Positions 24,301 to 34,867 of a DNA stretch of 60,000 bases are shown piece by piece. The translations under genes were made by a program, and so were the position numbers. The DNA lies in NCBI GenBank assembly GCA_009760855.2, contig WPIO01000026.1, positions 3,480,501 through 3,540,500 of the forward strand, read 5' to 3'. The notes beneath the pieces are model-generated. The model was given only the letters and a program-made list of their open reading frames with translations, was not told the origin of the DNA and made no database searches. Positions within the stretch are counted from its first letter, which is position 1. Every line of letters starts with the position of its first letter. This stretch comes from Cristatella mucedo (taxonomy: Eukaryota; Bryozoa; Phylactolaemata; Cristatellidae).

Positions 24301-24477
24301 TAGCTTCTAGGAAAAACCTAGCGTTTGTTTCACCACTAATTGCAATTTCTTGAATTCCATCAGCAGGTGGATACTCATAATACTGAATGTTGTAAATTAG
24401 TATAGGAGGCAGTTCTCTATCCATCATATGAAATATCTTACCTACATGGAAATTCATTATCCCTATATTATCCCATA
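24301..24477 (-). pseudogene. Major capsid protein remnant, N-terminal part
   Basis: The minus-strand frame contains IQYYEYPPADGIQEIAISGE and NARFFLEA up to the LINE border. The pattern of a tyrosine/proline-rich approach followed by a short beta strand and then a DYxxL strand (in the neighbouring segment) is that of the N-terminal region of Polinton/adintovirus capsid proteins. An apparent start upstream is contributed by an inverted LINE B fragment, so the true start is uncertain. A methionine near 24455 is a candidate. Confidence 0.5.
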
Positions 24478-24548
24478 GCTTTCTTTGGCAGCCCAGCCAA
24501 AAGGGAATTACAATAATCAAGCCGAGACAGAACTAAAGAGCTAGTTAT
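24478..24548 (-). mobile_element. 71-base inverted LINE family B fragment
   Basis: The stretch is the reverse complement of the family B segment around 23620-23695 (tagttctgtctcggcttg, then ggctgggctgccaaagaaag). It has neither a 5' nor a 3' end of the element, so it is an internal scrap in opposite orientation 178 bases beyond the intact-ended copy. Confidence 0.85.
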
Positions 24549-24559
24549 AGTAATAGTAT

Positions 24560-24878
24560 CTAAACATGTTTATCTCATTTTTCCAACTTTATAGATTAAC
24601 ACCTATTCTACTTGTGGAGGCACAACCTGTCTGTTGTACTGGAGAAGTCTTTCAACATAGTTTCTGGTTCTTTTTGTGTCCTGCTCGTCATCGATCTTTC
24701 TAATTCTTTGTACATTCCAGGATCACTATTCCGTAACCTTTGTTCATAATCTGCATCTTCTCTTTCCCTTTGCTTTTCCTTCTATTCACATTCTTCATTT
24801 TCTCTTTTATTGAATAACCCTTTTAACGTTCATCATCTGCCTTTCGCGTCTCTCCTTTTTCTCTTGCCTCTCCTCCTC
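24560..24878 (-). pseudogene. Charged, coil-like reading frame remnant
   Basis: On the minus strand, in shifting frames, the region encodes a glutamate/arginine-rich sequence including DADYEQRLRNSDPGMYKELE. This has a strong tendency to form alpha helix or coiled coil. It lies between the capsid and penton remnants, where Polinton-like elements keep minor virion genes. I cannot assign a family. Confidence 0.3.
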
Positions 24879-25137
24879 CTCCTCCCTAGGCTGTACAGCT
24901 CCTCCTCCTCCCTAGGCTGTACAGCTCCTCCTCCTCCCTAGGCTGTACAGCTCCTCCTCCTCCCTAGGCTGTACAGCTCCTCCTCCTCCCTAGGCTGTAC
25001 AGCTCCTCCTCCTCCCTAGGCTGTACAGCTCCTCCTCCTCCCTAGGCTGTACAGCTCCTCCTCCTCCCTAGGCTGTACAGCTCCTCCTCCTCCTCCCTAG
25101 GCTGTACAGCTCCTCCTCCTCCTCCCTAGGCTGTACA
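24879..25137. repeat. 26-bp minisatellite, ten units
   Basis: Ten copies of cctaggctgtacagctcctcctcctc follow one another. The cctagg word recurs at 24885, 24911, 24937, 24963, 24989, 25015, 25041, 25067, 25096 and 25125. The spacing is thus 26 bases seven times and 29 twice, the longer units carrying one extra tcc triplet. The units are otherwise almost identical, which points to recent expansion or gene conversion. Confidence 0.97.
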
Positions 25138-25424
25138 TCTCTCTAATCATCAACCGACTTCTTTATAGCTAAACCAGTATCAACTACTGCTTTTACTCCG
25201 GTAACGCTATCTTTACCATGTTATTTGCCAAATTCAACTGCCTTTTTTTATCAAAATTACCATATTTTTTACCCAAATTCAACTGCATTTTTACCAAACT
25301 AACTAACGTGTCAGCAGCTCCTGCTCCAACGAGTGGTTTTCCATTAACTCCACGCACTCTAGTCAAGTCCTGCTACTAGGACTATCGAGTTTAATAACAT
25401 CCATTCTATATCAGCTCTTTAATA
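25138..25424. other. AT-rich remnant without assignable gene
   Basis: A 33-base direct repeat-like pair is visible (caaattcaactgc followed by a T run, near 25226 and 25277). Minus-strand frames are broken and show no motif. Confidence 0.35.
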
Positions 25425-25915
25425 TTTCAATGTCTACGATGATTTCTTCTTCAGTAAACTCAAGAGCTAATCCACCATGATTTCTAAACTACACTCTAAT
25501 AGAGTTCAAAGAGTTTGTAGATAAAATGTGACATTCAGAAAATCTTGGTTCGTAGGCCATCAATTTACCTGGACCGAAATAAAAACATACTTTCCCAATA
25601 TTTGAGTTTGAGTTCCTTTACGGTAACTATTCTAGTTATCCATCTTATCGCAATGTTTCATAATCATGTTGGTAGAACCTACTGAGAAAATCTTTTCGAA
25701 ATACGTTTTAGTATAAGTAGTGCACGTAACAGAATTTATGATTTCTGGATATGAAATAAAAAAGTTTGGATCTGTCGTATAAGCGTCAGATTTAAACCCT
25801 AAAATTGTATTAGTCTTTGATTTACTAGCTAGTTAAGTGCTTCCAGGTTGAAGAGTGATTCATCCTTTCAACGTTGCGGTATCAGAACCGATCTGCAATT
25901 TGTCAGTGCTTCCTG
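25425..25915 (-). pseudogene. Penton-like minor capsid protein remnant, C-terminal part
   Basis: The minus strand reads LQIGSDTATLKG, then LGFKSDAYTTDPNFF, a stretch ending NMIMKHCDKMDN, and, after a frame change, NSLNSIRVWFRNHGG plus LEFTEEEIIVDIEI. This succession (an LGF box, a capsid-type middle, then an xIRxWxxxxxG strand and an acidic EEIxVxIxI strand at the end) is the C-terminal jelly-roll pattern of the minor capsid or penton protein of Polinton-like viruses. That protein sits at capsid vertices. Stops at about 25650 and 25610 break it. The N-terminal part is separated by the CT-rich insertion at 25916-26325. Confidence 0.5.
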
Positions 25916-26325
25916 TTGTTCGGTTCGCACAAGCACAGAGCCAGCCGATGACCAACACTAACAGTTTGTTGCACGACGCACGGAGCAGTGGGATGCACGA
26001 CTCCCTTCGCTTCCTTTCTCCCACTCATCTCTCTTCTCCTCTAGCACGGCTGTCCCCTAGCCGACCCCGATGACTCAGCTGAGGCTGTCTCTCTCTCGCT
26101 CTGTCTCTCTCGCTCTGTCTCTCTGTCTCTCTGTCTCTCTGTCTCTCTGTCTCTCTGTCTCTCTCTCTCTCCCTCTCTCTGTCTCTCTCGCTCTGTCTCT
26201 CTCTCTCTCTCTCACACGGCTGTTCTCTAGCCGACCCCGATGACTCAGCCGAGGCGGACCACAGCTGTGCACCGGCTACTCTCGATGATGCTCCCAACAG
26301 CTGTTCACCAGCGGCTTATCAGAGG
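25916..26325. repeat. Inserted segment with (CT)n tract flanked by 41-bp direct repeats
   Basis: A CT/CTGT tract (26086-26213) is flanked by two near-identical copies of a segment beginning cacggctg and containing ccgaccccgatgactcag (26045-26085 and 26215-26255, period 170). The GC-richer composition contrasts with the AT-rich viral DNA on both sides, so the whole segment looks like a later insertion in the penton gene. Confidence 0.75.
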
Positions 26326-26329
26326 AGCA

Positions 26330-27600
26330 GTACAGGCCTGCACATAACCCAACTACAATTCCAATTTGAACTATATTGTTATAAATAGTATCTTTCACAC
26401 CAGTTGAACATCCTTCATCCGTAAATGCTCAGTAGTTACAAAGCCCCAAAGACGTAACTCACTCAGATCCTCCAGATAATCTATAAGTAGACTTTTTGTT
26501 AGCGTCAGTAATATTCTTAAGAAAATTGAATCCTGAGAATTTTTTCAGAACAATCTTTGCCGCTTGATTTAGCTCTATGGGTGGAATAAAAATTGCGGAA
26601 ATTCTTGATCCTTCCCAAGATGGTGATATCAAAGAATCCTCTAGTTACAGTATTCATATTTTTGAGTGTCACATACTATTTTTTCAATCGCACTCATACT
26701 CTTTGTAGCATCTCCCATAGTCTTCTATTTATACTATTCTATAATTTTTTATTTGGAGACTTGTTAAGCGCACCCAAGTAATATACTTCAGAGGATATGG
26801 AATTTACAACGTCAGTGTTACCAGCAGCGAGTTATTTCATCCATAAATTGAGTTTACCTTACATCTTTGTAATTTAAAAAAAAAGATAAGCATGATATAT
26901 TTTTTCTTCACTATTCCCTACTCTATTAGGTGTTGATGACATGGGTTCTCCGTAAAGCGTTTTGTTACCGGATTGTGGACTAATGGTGGATCCGATTCTA
27001 TTGGCAAGTTCTTTATTCTTATTACCTTTAGCATCTTTCAGTACCGCATACACTATTTCTAAGTGAGCGATATCACTAGTACTTTCATAACTCTATATTG
27101 AATCTTGTACTCACCTTTTCAATTTTCAGCAAATAAATCATCTATCGGTCTCATTTCCTCAAAGGTTTGCTGTTGATCTCACTTTAGGAGTGTCAGTACT
27201 AGGATTAAATTCATGAATTTCTTTTGATTTTTTTCGAAATTCCATCAGCATATTCGGCGTTTTTTCCTTAGGCGCATTTGTTATAAAAGAATTAATTAGA
27301 TTTTCTAGCTGAATCTATATTTCCTTCTCTCACCTGAGTCACTTTCATTAAAGTTCTGATAACGTCTGGACCAGGAGCGTCAATCTTAAGAGTTTTAACT
27401 GATGCCGTAAGAAGATGTTATTGCACCTAATCTACGCAATTCTGTATCAGATAAATCGCCGATATCAGAAGTGCGATACTTGGTGGCCATCTCAATCGCT
27501 CGTTAATCCAAAGATGCTTCTGCAAAGTTTTATCTTTCGATTTAATCACTTAACATTTGCATTTATACTTTATCATCATAAAGTCTCGCGTTATTGATTC
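26330..27600 (-). pseudogene. Degenerate coding region of the viral-like element
   Basis: Minus-strand pieces are coherent but scattered over frames: YRTSDIGDLSDTELRRLGA (about 27480-27420), DAPGPDVIRTLMKVTQVREG (about 27390-27330), DIAHLEIVYAVLKDAKGNKN (about 27080-27020) and PPIELNQAAKIVLKKFSGFN (about 26590-26535). This is real former coding sequence, with amino-acid composition unlike random AT-rich DNA. I do not recognise the protein. Given the penton remnant just downstream on the same strand, it could be the penton N-terminal part or a separate virion gene. Confidence 0.4.
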
Positions 27601-27844
27601 TCTCAGCATCGTTAAAACCATTAACAATATTAAAATTAGTATTACGTATTCTAATAATTAAAATAATTGAAGTTCTTATAAATGCTAAGGAAGTTTCAGG
27701 CATGTGCAATGGAAAGAGAGCAGGGTCAAGTTAGAGTTATGGAAAGAAAGCTGGGTCCGGATTTAAAGAATTTGGTGAATCGATCAAAGCTTTCAAAAAC
27801 CTGTTTAAAAACCAAGTTCTCTACCTTTAACTGACGTAAATATA

Positions 27845-28204
27845 ATGCGTTACGTTAAAGAACTAGGAATAAAAATTTTTAGAGGTGTTTTTGCTAGAGA
27901 TGAGTTGGTGAAAATGAGAAAGAAACCCAACGAATGCTGGATTTGTAAAATGTTCGATTCAAGCAATGCAATTTAATATTGGATTGCAGTAAAAGCGAAT
28001 CCTTATGATTACTTTTATTTTGATTTGTTCAGCGCTCCTCAATTACCCGAAGTAGTAAAATATTTTGGTGGACCGCCAAACTCTTCCACGTGGAAGATAC
28101 AAAAATACAATGAAACCGATTGCGACAGACGTTGCTCAGAGCTTCTGTCACTCGTGCAAATGTTTGATGACGACTTTGGATTAGTTATGGGTAGTCATAT
28201 TTGA
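27845..28204 (+). pseudogene. Adenovirus-type (adenain-like) maturation protease with one stop
   Basis: One frame runs from ATG to TGA over 119 sense-length codons, broken only by an in-frame TAA (about 27977). It reads MRYVKELGIKIFRGVFARDE, then NECWICKMFDSS, YWIAVKAN right after the stop, YFYFDLFSAPQLPEVVKYF and ETDCDRRCSELL. That is the layout of the C5-family cysteine protease of adenoviruses and Polintons, which cleaves capsid precursors. The W of the HW motif follows the stop, but the histidine position reads Y. The acidic residue is in FDLF and a cysteine is at the CxxxC site. The FRGVF box is very typical. The stop and the H-to-Y change mean no activity is expected. It is the least damaged gene of the element. 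Confidence 0.72.
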
Positions 28205-28219
28205 TAGTTAAACTTGAAG

Positions 28220-28760
28220 AAATTAATTTTCATGGTACATAAAAATGCCTTCCGAGAAAGTATCCAGAAAAACAAGTGAAATCAATTCAGTCACAATTCA
28301 AAATAAAAAATAAATCTTCTTACTAAGGAATCTTCTCTCAAGATTATGTTGAAGCTCAGAGAAACGCAAGCTGGCAAACACTACCTCAACGCATTTGCAT
28401 TCCTATATTCTAAATAATAGTTACAAACAAGATAGTTTCGCTTGCTGGTGAAACTTCTAAGAAATTAGGACTTAATCATACAGTAAATAAGTATCTAGGC
28501 GTTAGCGTATCATTCGTTCAAGGAACGAGACGTCGTTTTACATAATTGTTTAACGTTGTTTAACATATGAAGATAAAACGATTGATATTGAAAACGCGCA
28601 ACAAGTCGTTGAGAGACTATGAAATGACATTACGATTACGAGATTGATTGGCGAATCGTACGCTTTATAGAAAACTTATGGAGAAGAAAAACTCAATTAT
28701 AAAATGAAGTTGGATCAGATAAAAGTGTATCATTGCCAAGAAAAAAGTGTAGAGAAGTGG
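28220..28760 (+). pseudogene. Unidentified broken reading frames next to the protease
   Basis: The plus strand has consecutive fragments such as RKYPEKQVKSIQSQFKIKNK (about 28255-28315), SQDYVEAQRNASWQTLPQRI (about 28335-28395) and VSLAGETSKKLGLNHTVNKY (about 28435-28495), separated by stops. They look like remnants of one gene, unknown to me, in the same direction as the protease. Confidence 0.3.
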
Positions 28761-28769
28761 TTGATATTA

Positions 28770-29505
28770 GTACATTTTAAATTATTTTACTTCCTTTCGC
28801 TTTTAGCCAAAGTCTTGGCTATTCCTTTCCTGCCAGTACAGCACCTAATTGATTAGTATCTTTACGAACGTACTCAAGTTGATTAGAATCACTGCCGATT
28901 TTAGAAAACAGCTTCAGACAGCTTTAGATCAGACACGTTTCTTAATTATGTGCGCTTTGACTCCTTTAGATCTGAAGCCTCAGTCTAAACGATATCGTGT
29001 AACTTTGCAGCTTTATATAAATCATTAACTCCTACGTATTGCTCTGCTAACCTCTTCTTTACTTTAGTAAACGGGCAAGCCCAAGTGTACTTTCCAACGT
29101 TATTAAAGCTTCCACCTGGAACGTATTCACCGGGATTTCCTTCAGGCAGCAACACATGTCTTTTTTGCCACCAATTAGTTTCGTGGCTACTTTTCCCGTG
29201 TACCCAGAATCAAATTTCAGCCAATACGATTGCTGCGATTTGCTGCTTGAAGCTGCGCTTTGGTTAACGTAATCTTTACTGCTACTCTTTCCTCTGCACG
29301 CTTTTATGCTATTGGTTTGAGCAGTAGTAACCATCAATGAATCTTCTGGACTCGGATTAAATATAGCTTTGAATGTAAGTTTATAATTAGTAGAGAAGCT
29401 AGACAATGTGCAATGATGTGTCACTGACAGTCTGAGAGCATCACTTTCTCTTCTGCATGCATCTACGATGTTATTTTCATGCAATTGTTTCTTACTACCC
29501 ATCAA
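28770..29505 (-). pseudogene. Unidentified viral-like gene remnant
   Basis: The minus-strand frame is open from 29505 to 29059 (148 codons, start MMGSKKQLHENNIVDACR). It has a serine/glutamine-rich middle and a C-terminal part with YWLKFDSGYTGKVATKLIGG. Downstream pieces in other frames continue with SNQLEYVRKDTNQLGAVLAG (about 28880-28820). I see no known domain. The direction agrees with the polymerase and the capsid genes. Confidence 0.35.
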
Positions 29506-29598
29506 TTATTCTATTTTAGTATTTGTCTGAGACTAGGACTGACTTTGATTTCAATGTATTGCTTAGCCCTCTTTTCATATCCTATAGCTGCATTAAAT

Positions 29599-29898
29599 TT
29601 ATTCGCGACTACTTTTACTAAGATCTACATTCCATCCTGAAGATAAAAGCTCATGTATTTTCTTAATATCAGCTATCGCTCCAGACAGATTGTCACTTTG
29701 TTTTTTGAGAGCGCTTAAACGTTCAGTATGAGTTCTCAAAGGTGGTGCTCTCGCCGTGTACAGCATGTAAAGAACTGATGGAGCCTTTCGCAAAGCGTAA
29801 TATTCCAGCATTAGCCATAGTGATTTCAATAAAAAATACCAAAGCTCATCAATCTTACCCATTCCAATCGCGTAAATAGGAACGCTAGACTGCGGCAA
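29599..29898 (-). pseudogene. Unidentified open reading frame of 99 codons
   Basis: The protein starts MPQSSVPIYAIGMGKIDELW, has a helical aromatic-rich middle (LLKSLWLMLEYYAL) and a charged C-terminal part with LSALKKQSDNLSGAIADIKK. It has no stops, so it is one of the few uninterrupted frames of the element, but I do not recognise it. It could be a small virion or DNA-binding protein. Confidence 0.35.
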
Positions 29899-30052
29899 CA
29901 GGACGGCCTTTGCGCATGCATCTCAGGGGCATGTGAGGATGGGAAGAAGAGGCAAGTTACTCATTCTCTAGATTATAGTAAAAGAAATTTAAATCAGAAG
30001 AGTTCCACCCGGTTCAGACACGGACACAAGTGCTGTAAGAAGTGACTCTGGA

Positions 30053-30616
30053 CTAACAGTAGTAGTGGTTGCTGCTGGAGCTATCTCTACTGGAACGATT
30101 TGGGACTTGTCCTATCTTGTTTCGAGCTGGCATGGTCGTCTGACGCGCGCTCGTAACCGTATAGATACTCGGCAAAACTACGTAAATCTCATCCTTAACG
30201 ATGGTTTCAATGTCAGGTTTAACACCGCTAACTCCACTATTGCATGGAGATGCAATCTCCAGTCGTGAGAATCTGATCTGCAACCCGAGTGACGTAACTG
30301 CTAATATCACTATCCTAGTCCAACCTATTGTCAATTTGACTCCTAACGTTAGCCTCCAAATCAGCTGTAACTTCAGAATCGTCAGCATTAATGAGATTTT
30401 GAGCCTCAGTCTCGCACTACTGAGCAATGTAAAACTTTTTTACGTACGTATCAGTAAAAACGGAGATGTCAGGATCAAGCATTTGACCGTGGTAAGGAAC
30501 GAGTGTCGATTCAATTAGGTAATCAATACACTGCTTTATTTCTGAGACGTAGTCGTACCGTTAGCGTTGGTGACAACCGTTGCAATGGTAGTAGCAGCGG
30601 CTGGCGTAGACATTTT
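30053..30616 (-). pseudogene. Unidentified viral-like gene remnant
   Basis: A start at about 30616 gives MSTPAAATTIATVVTNANGT. After a frame change EIKQCIDYLIESTLVPYHGQ and NLINADDSEVTADLEANVRS (about 30530-30320) follow, and after further changes KPDIETIVKDEIYVVL. At least three frame changes or stops break it. The helical, acidic middle suggests a structural or fibre-like protein. There is no family assignment. Confidence 0.35.
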
Positions 30617-30639
30617 CTTTCCTCTACTAGTTTTAAAGA

Positions 30640-30870
30640 CGAAGAAGCCAAACTTGAGTGATTGACCACATCTGACCGATGACGTTTGGAATGATTAGTG
30701 CTAGTGTAACAGCAACAGAATCCATAAGAGATAAATCCTTGTCCGACAGTACTACTGCGATAGTAAAACCACCACTACTCGGAGTTATATTCCAATATTG
30801 ATCAGGATAATTAGCTCCATTTATAAAGCCAAATCTACCATTAGGTGCTGCGTATAGCCATTCACCAGAA
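30640..30870 (-). pseudogene. Unidentified reading-frame piece
   Basis: The minus strand encodes GEWLYAAPNGRFGFINGANY followed by SSGGFTIAVVLSDKDLSLMD and a hydrophobic end. It is coherent protein-like sequence, probably from a virion gene lying between the polymerase and the preceding remnant. 30871-31437 holds no frame I can support. Confidence 0.3.
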
Positions 30871-31437
30871 TTTTAAGAATAATTTTACAGCTGCAGTTTG
30901 CTTCCATTTCAAGTATAAACTTTTAAAGGATGGATTTAAGTCTTTTAGAGCGACAATTGGGTTGCGATTGAGAACGTTTTATACAACATGCATAGACTTG
31001 TCTTCTATCCTACATTGCAATACGTACGACTTAAGTACGACATGTACGACTTAAGTTTAGTGTAGTACATTGGTTGGGCATGATAGTGGAAGTTGAAGAA
31101 ATTATGCTCAGATGCCATGTTTCGGCGCTACTTCTAACGTTGTAAGTACTTTCAAGGCACAACAAATGATCGATATACCAATAGCCCTTGTTTTCAACGA
31201 CGATAGTGCTGCCTTAATTAATTTTTAGTTTCTATATGATGCCCACTTCAGAAATTTTCAAAAACTTCCTACTACAAACTTGTGTAAAACTTAAAGCCTT
31301 ATCATCATCAGATTTAGAAACCTTCTTATTGTCAGCTTTAGGCTCAAGCAACTTCTTAAAATTGTTCAAGCAATTGACATGATCAATCACCTACCACAAC
31401 TAATAACAGCTGAAACAACACATTTCGCCTTTGTCTT

Positions 31438-34400
31438 TTACTTAATATTGTGCTTCAAACAAATATTTACAGAATAAGGATTCTGTCTCAGAGCACATAC
31501 TTTTGATATTAGGTCTTCCTTCATCTCATTCTTAAACTCACTGAATTCATCATTATCATAGCACTTCTTAGAGATTAAAATATCTTTATAAATATCTTCA
31601 GTCTCGACCGTCATAACTAAATATTCAGTATCAGTATAAAGTAGACTAATCTTATTACGGTACTTTAGTTGTAAGAATTCATAATAAAAGTTGTTCGTAT
31701 GTATCTTTGACAAGTCCAATATCTTTATTGCAGCACCTACACATATCGGCTTGTTTCGCAACGCCTTATCTCTTTCAATCTCGAATATCATCACTGTATC
31801 ACTAAAAGATCTATAATCAGCACTCCTAGAATCTCTCATTAACTTATCATAAAATATTTCTCATCATTTTGATTCATAACATTAACCATTCCAGTCTCAA
31901 TCCATTTTTCAACATCTTTTCATGTTTTACCATATATCCGAGTCATTGCACTCTTGGATGTTTTCCTTATAAATTTATCACTGCCAGCACTAATCTTTCT
32001 CTCAGCATACGTCTCTATACATGGCTTCACCCATTTACTTTGAGTGAATGTGTAAACAACTTTAATACACAGAACTGCATACCATGTTTCAAACAAAACT
32101 GTAAATTAAGATAATGAATCAAGTAATCTATTTTTGGATTAAAATCACAAACCAACTTTTGAACTTTCATAGAACCAGTCTTGAATATTTGCTGATACTC
32201 TGGCAGTTTAAAATCATCAACTATCCTATTTTTAGGACATAGCAGATAATCATTATGATTACCTTGAAGATCCTTAGAATACCCCAAATCAACAACGAAA
32301 TAAGCACTCAACTCACTAGATTAATCTATAGTATTTATCTTACCCTCATCCCAACCAATAGGATTAAGCGCTTTCATATTTGCATTTTGCCATGATTGCA
32401 ACATTAAACCTTAAATCCTTTGGAGACCGTGCATTTAGTTCATATGCTCCCAAAGCCTGGAACTCCCTCCCGACCTGCGTCAGAACATCCCCTGACCTGA
32501 CCACATTTAAAAGGAACCTAAAAACACACCTATTTAGGACAGCATTTAGTGGGTCCCTGTGATTTGTCCTTGATGTGCTTATGCGTGCTGACACTGTGCA
32601 TGCTGCCACTAACCACATTTGCATGCTGACCCTGTGCATGTCACCCCTAACCATATTATTCATTTCGTTTGTTTTTCAAGCATGATTTTACTTACCATTC
32701 AATTACATTTCACTTTACAGCAAATGTAAAGCGCCTAGAGAGAGATTGAGTTCTCTGAGGGCGCTTTATCAAGTGAATTATTATTATTATTATTTAACAG
32801 TAGGATACAAACTACATGCACCTCATAAACTATCCACGTCTTTGGTTTGTACGAATCATAATCAGGACTAGAGGACTATTAGCTTCAGCATATCTCGTAG
32901 TAATCTACAAATACCACCTCAAAAACCATTCTTGAATAAGTGATATGTCTCATGACCCTTAAAAAGATGACAATTCCCTTTTCGTATGTCGTAACATAGC
33001 TGACCAAGAATAATGGTAAGAAGTTTGATGGATCTAACTAAAACACGTTAATCAAATCAACTGTAAAAATTTCTAACGCGTCAGCCAATAATGTGTCATC
33101 GAGAAATATATATAAATCATGATATTCACCGAGATCATTAATAACGAAAGAACTACAGACATTTTTTGAATGATTGTTGTTTCCAGTAGTAATAGTTTTT
33201 CCAAATGCTAGTGATGAGGAAAATTCCTGTATAGGTGGTAGCCTAGTTTTATCAGACTTTTTCCAATAACTCATAAGGATAAACACCTTTTACTGAATGC
33301 ATTGGTAGTAGCTTATCAGAACTATAGCTAGCTGTATAGCATTCTATAACGATATTATTAATCTTAAATCTTTCTTTCTATATTATTAATCTTAAATCTT
33401 TCTTTCAAACTACCATATTTGGTCATTGGAGTGATTATCTCACTCAAACTAGCATTTAGGAACTGATGTGTATTCTTAAATTCTAAATTTCTAACTCTCA
33501 TCATCTCATAATTTTCAAAATTATTAGCTATTTTGTTCAACAACAATCCCAAAATTCGAGAATCCTTTAGTTATTATGTGAGAATCATATCCTCTAAAAC
33601 CGCGAAACTTAACTGACAAACGCTATCTCTTAGCACGAAATAATACATCTAGATTACACTCATGATGTGCTGCACCTCTTTATTGGTTAGTAAATTGACA
33701 GTGACCTAAACGTCTTACTCGAATCAGTAAGCTCATGCTTACACATCCAACAAAACTTGGAAGCCTTAAATTCTATCTCTTGTTCAGCAGTTAACCTAGG
33801 CTCACTAGTTTCAGTATTTCCGCGTCGAGTATCTTTTCTTTCAACTTATGACACAACTTAAGCAAACTATCAAAAAATTCTTAACGCAATAGCTTCCGCT
33901 GTTAACAAAAGATGCTACCTTCTTTCCGTTCCGATCAATAACAATATACGTAGCTGAATATAGAACATGCTTTTGTAAAATAGAATCACCAAACTTTAAA
34001 AGCATGCTACCAAAGCTGTTATATTTTTCACATCCTTCCTTATCTAATGTCGACTCAAATTCGGCATAACAGATATAAGGAGAGATATTAAGTTTGTAAA
34101 AATCAAAGAACTTTGAAATTTTTCCTCTTGAAGCTTTCTCATCTTCCGGCATTACGTTAGTAGTACCCTTAGTATTCATATCTTCGCAAACTAAATTACG
34201 AGATTCGAGCTTGTATTTCAAGAAAAATCTTACTAATCACCAATGGAAATACATGACTGTACCATCACCCAAACTAGGCTTACGACGTAGAGAAGTAACA
34301 TTACTTGCTAACTCGTAATGCTAACGAACACCATCCTTTGTCAACAGTAGATTAATATGCTCACCAGAACTGGCTAGAACCAGCTAGAACATGCAAGAAC

Positions 34401-34867
34401 CAGCTTCTTCTTTTACCTTCTTTACCAACCTGACAGATAGAATTCTATGATCACTGCGGTGGATGTAGACATTAATACTAACCCCAAACGACTTTGATAG
34501 TTTTTATGTATAGTTTATTATTCACATCTTCAACCTTTAGAAGCCAATCCATCACAGAAATAGTGCCAGTCAGATAACGATAACATATTGCAAGAATTGG
34601 AGCTAGATCATAGATAGGCTCAGGATGTGAGTCCTTAGGGTGTAAGAATCTTAAAACACACCAAAGTGCGCACATATCATGTTCATTCTTAATAGTAATG
34701 CGAGCTCTCTTAACTGCAATGTCTTTAGGTAGAGGTATGTAAAAACCTCCAGATATTGGATTAGACTTAGCAACAACCGTATCTAAACTCACAATTTCCT
34801 TAGTTCTCCAACTAAATCCCATCTTTATTTCACTACAAGCCTCAAAAGCACCAATCAAGTCAGACAA
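31438..34867 (-). pseudogene. DNA polymerase B (protein-primed, Polinton type), fragmented
   Basis: Read from 34867 leftward, the fragments keep the order of the family. First is the N-terminal region RARITIKNEHDMCALWCVLR (34867-34478). The exonuclease start ISPYICYAEFESTLDKEG (34221-33841) follows. Then come LGEYHDLYIFLDDTLLADAL (33286-33038), which joins exonuclease and palm, and SAYFVVDLGYSKDLQGNHND with IDYLIHYLNLQFCLKHGMQF (32311-32027). Last is the palm with KPICVGAAIKILDLSKIHTN and LLYTDTEYLVMTVETEDIY (31839-31438). Such enzymes copy linear viral genomes from a terminal protein. The exonuclease DxE reads ExE (AEFES), and the catalytic YxDTD reads YTDTE. Multiple frameshifts and a LINE insertion also kill it. 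Confidence 0.85.
32402..32794 (+). mobile_element. LINE family A 3' end inserted in the polymerase gene
   Basis: Only the last part of the element is present: NLKSFGDRAFSSYAPKAWNS..., the 3' UTR, and the conserved end agcgcctagagagagattga... closing in (ATT)n. It is nearly identical to the copy at 46740-47140, so it is one of the younger insertions. It lies opposite to the polymerase frame. Confidence 0.93.
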
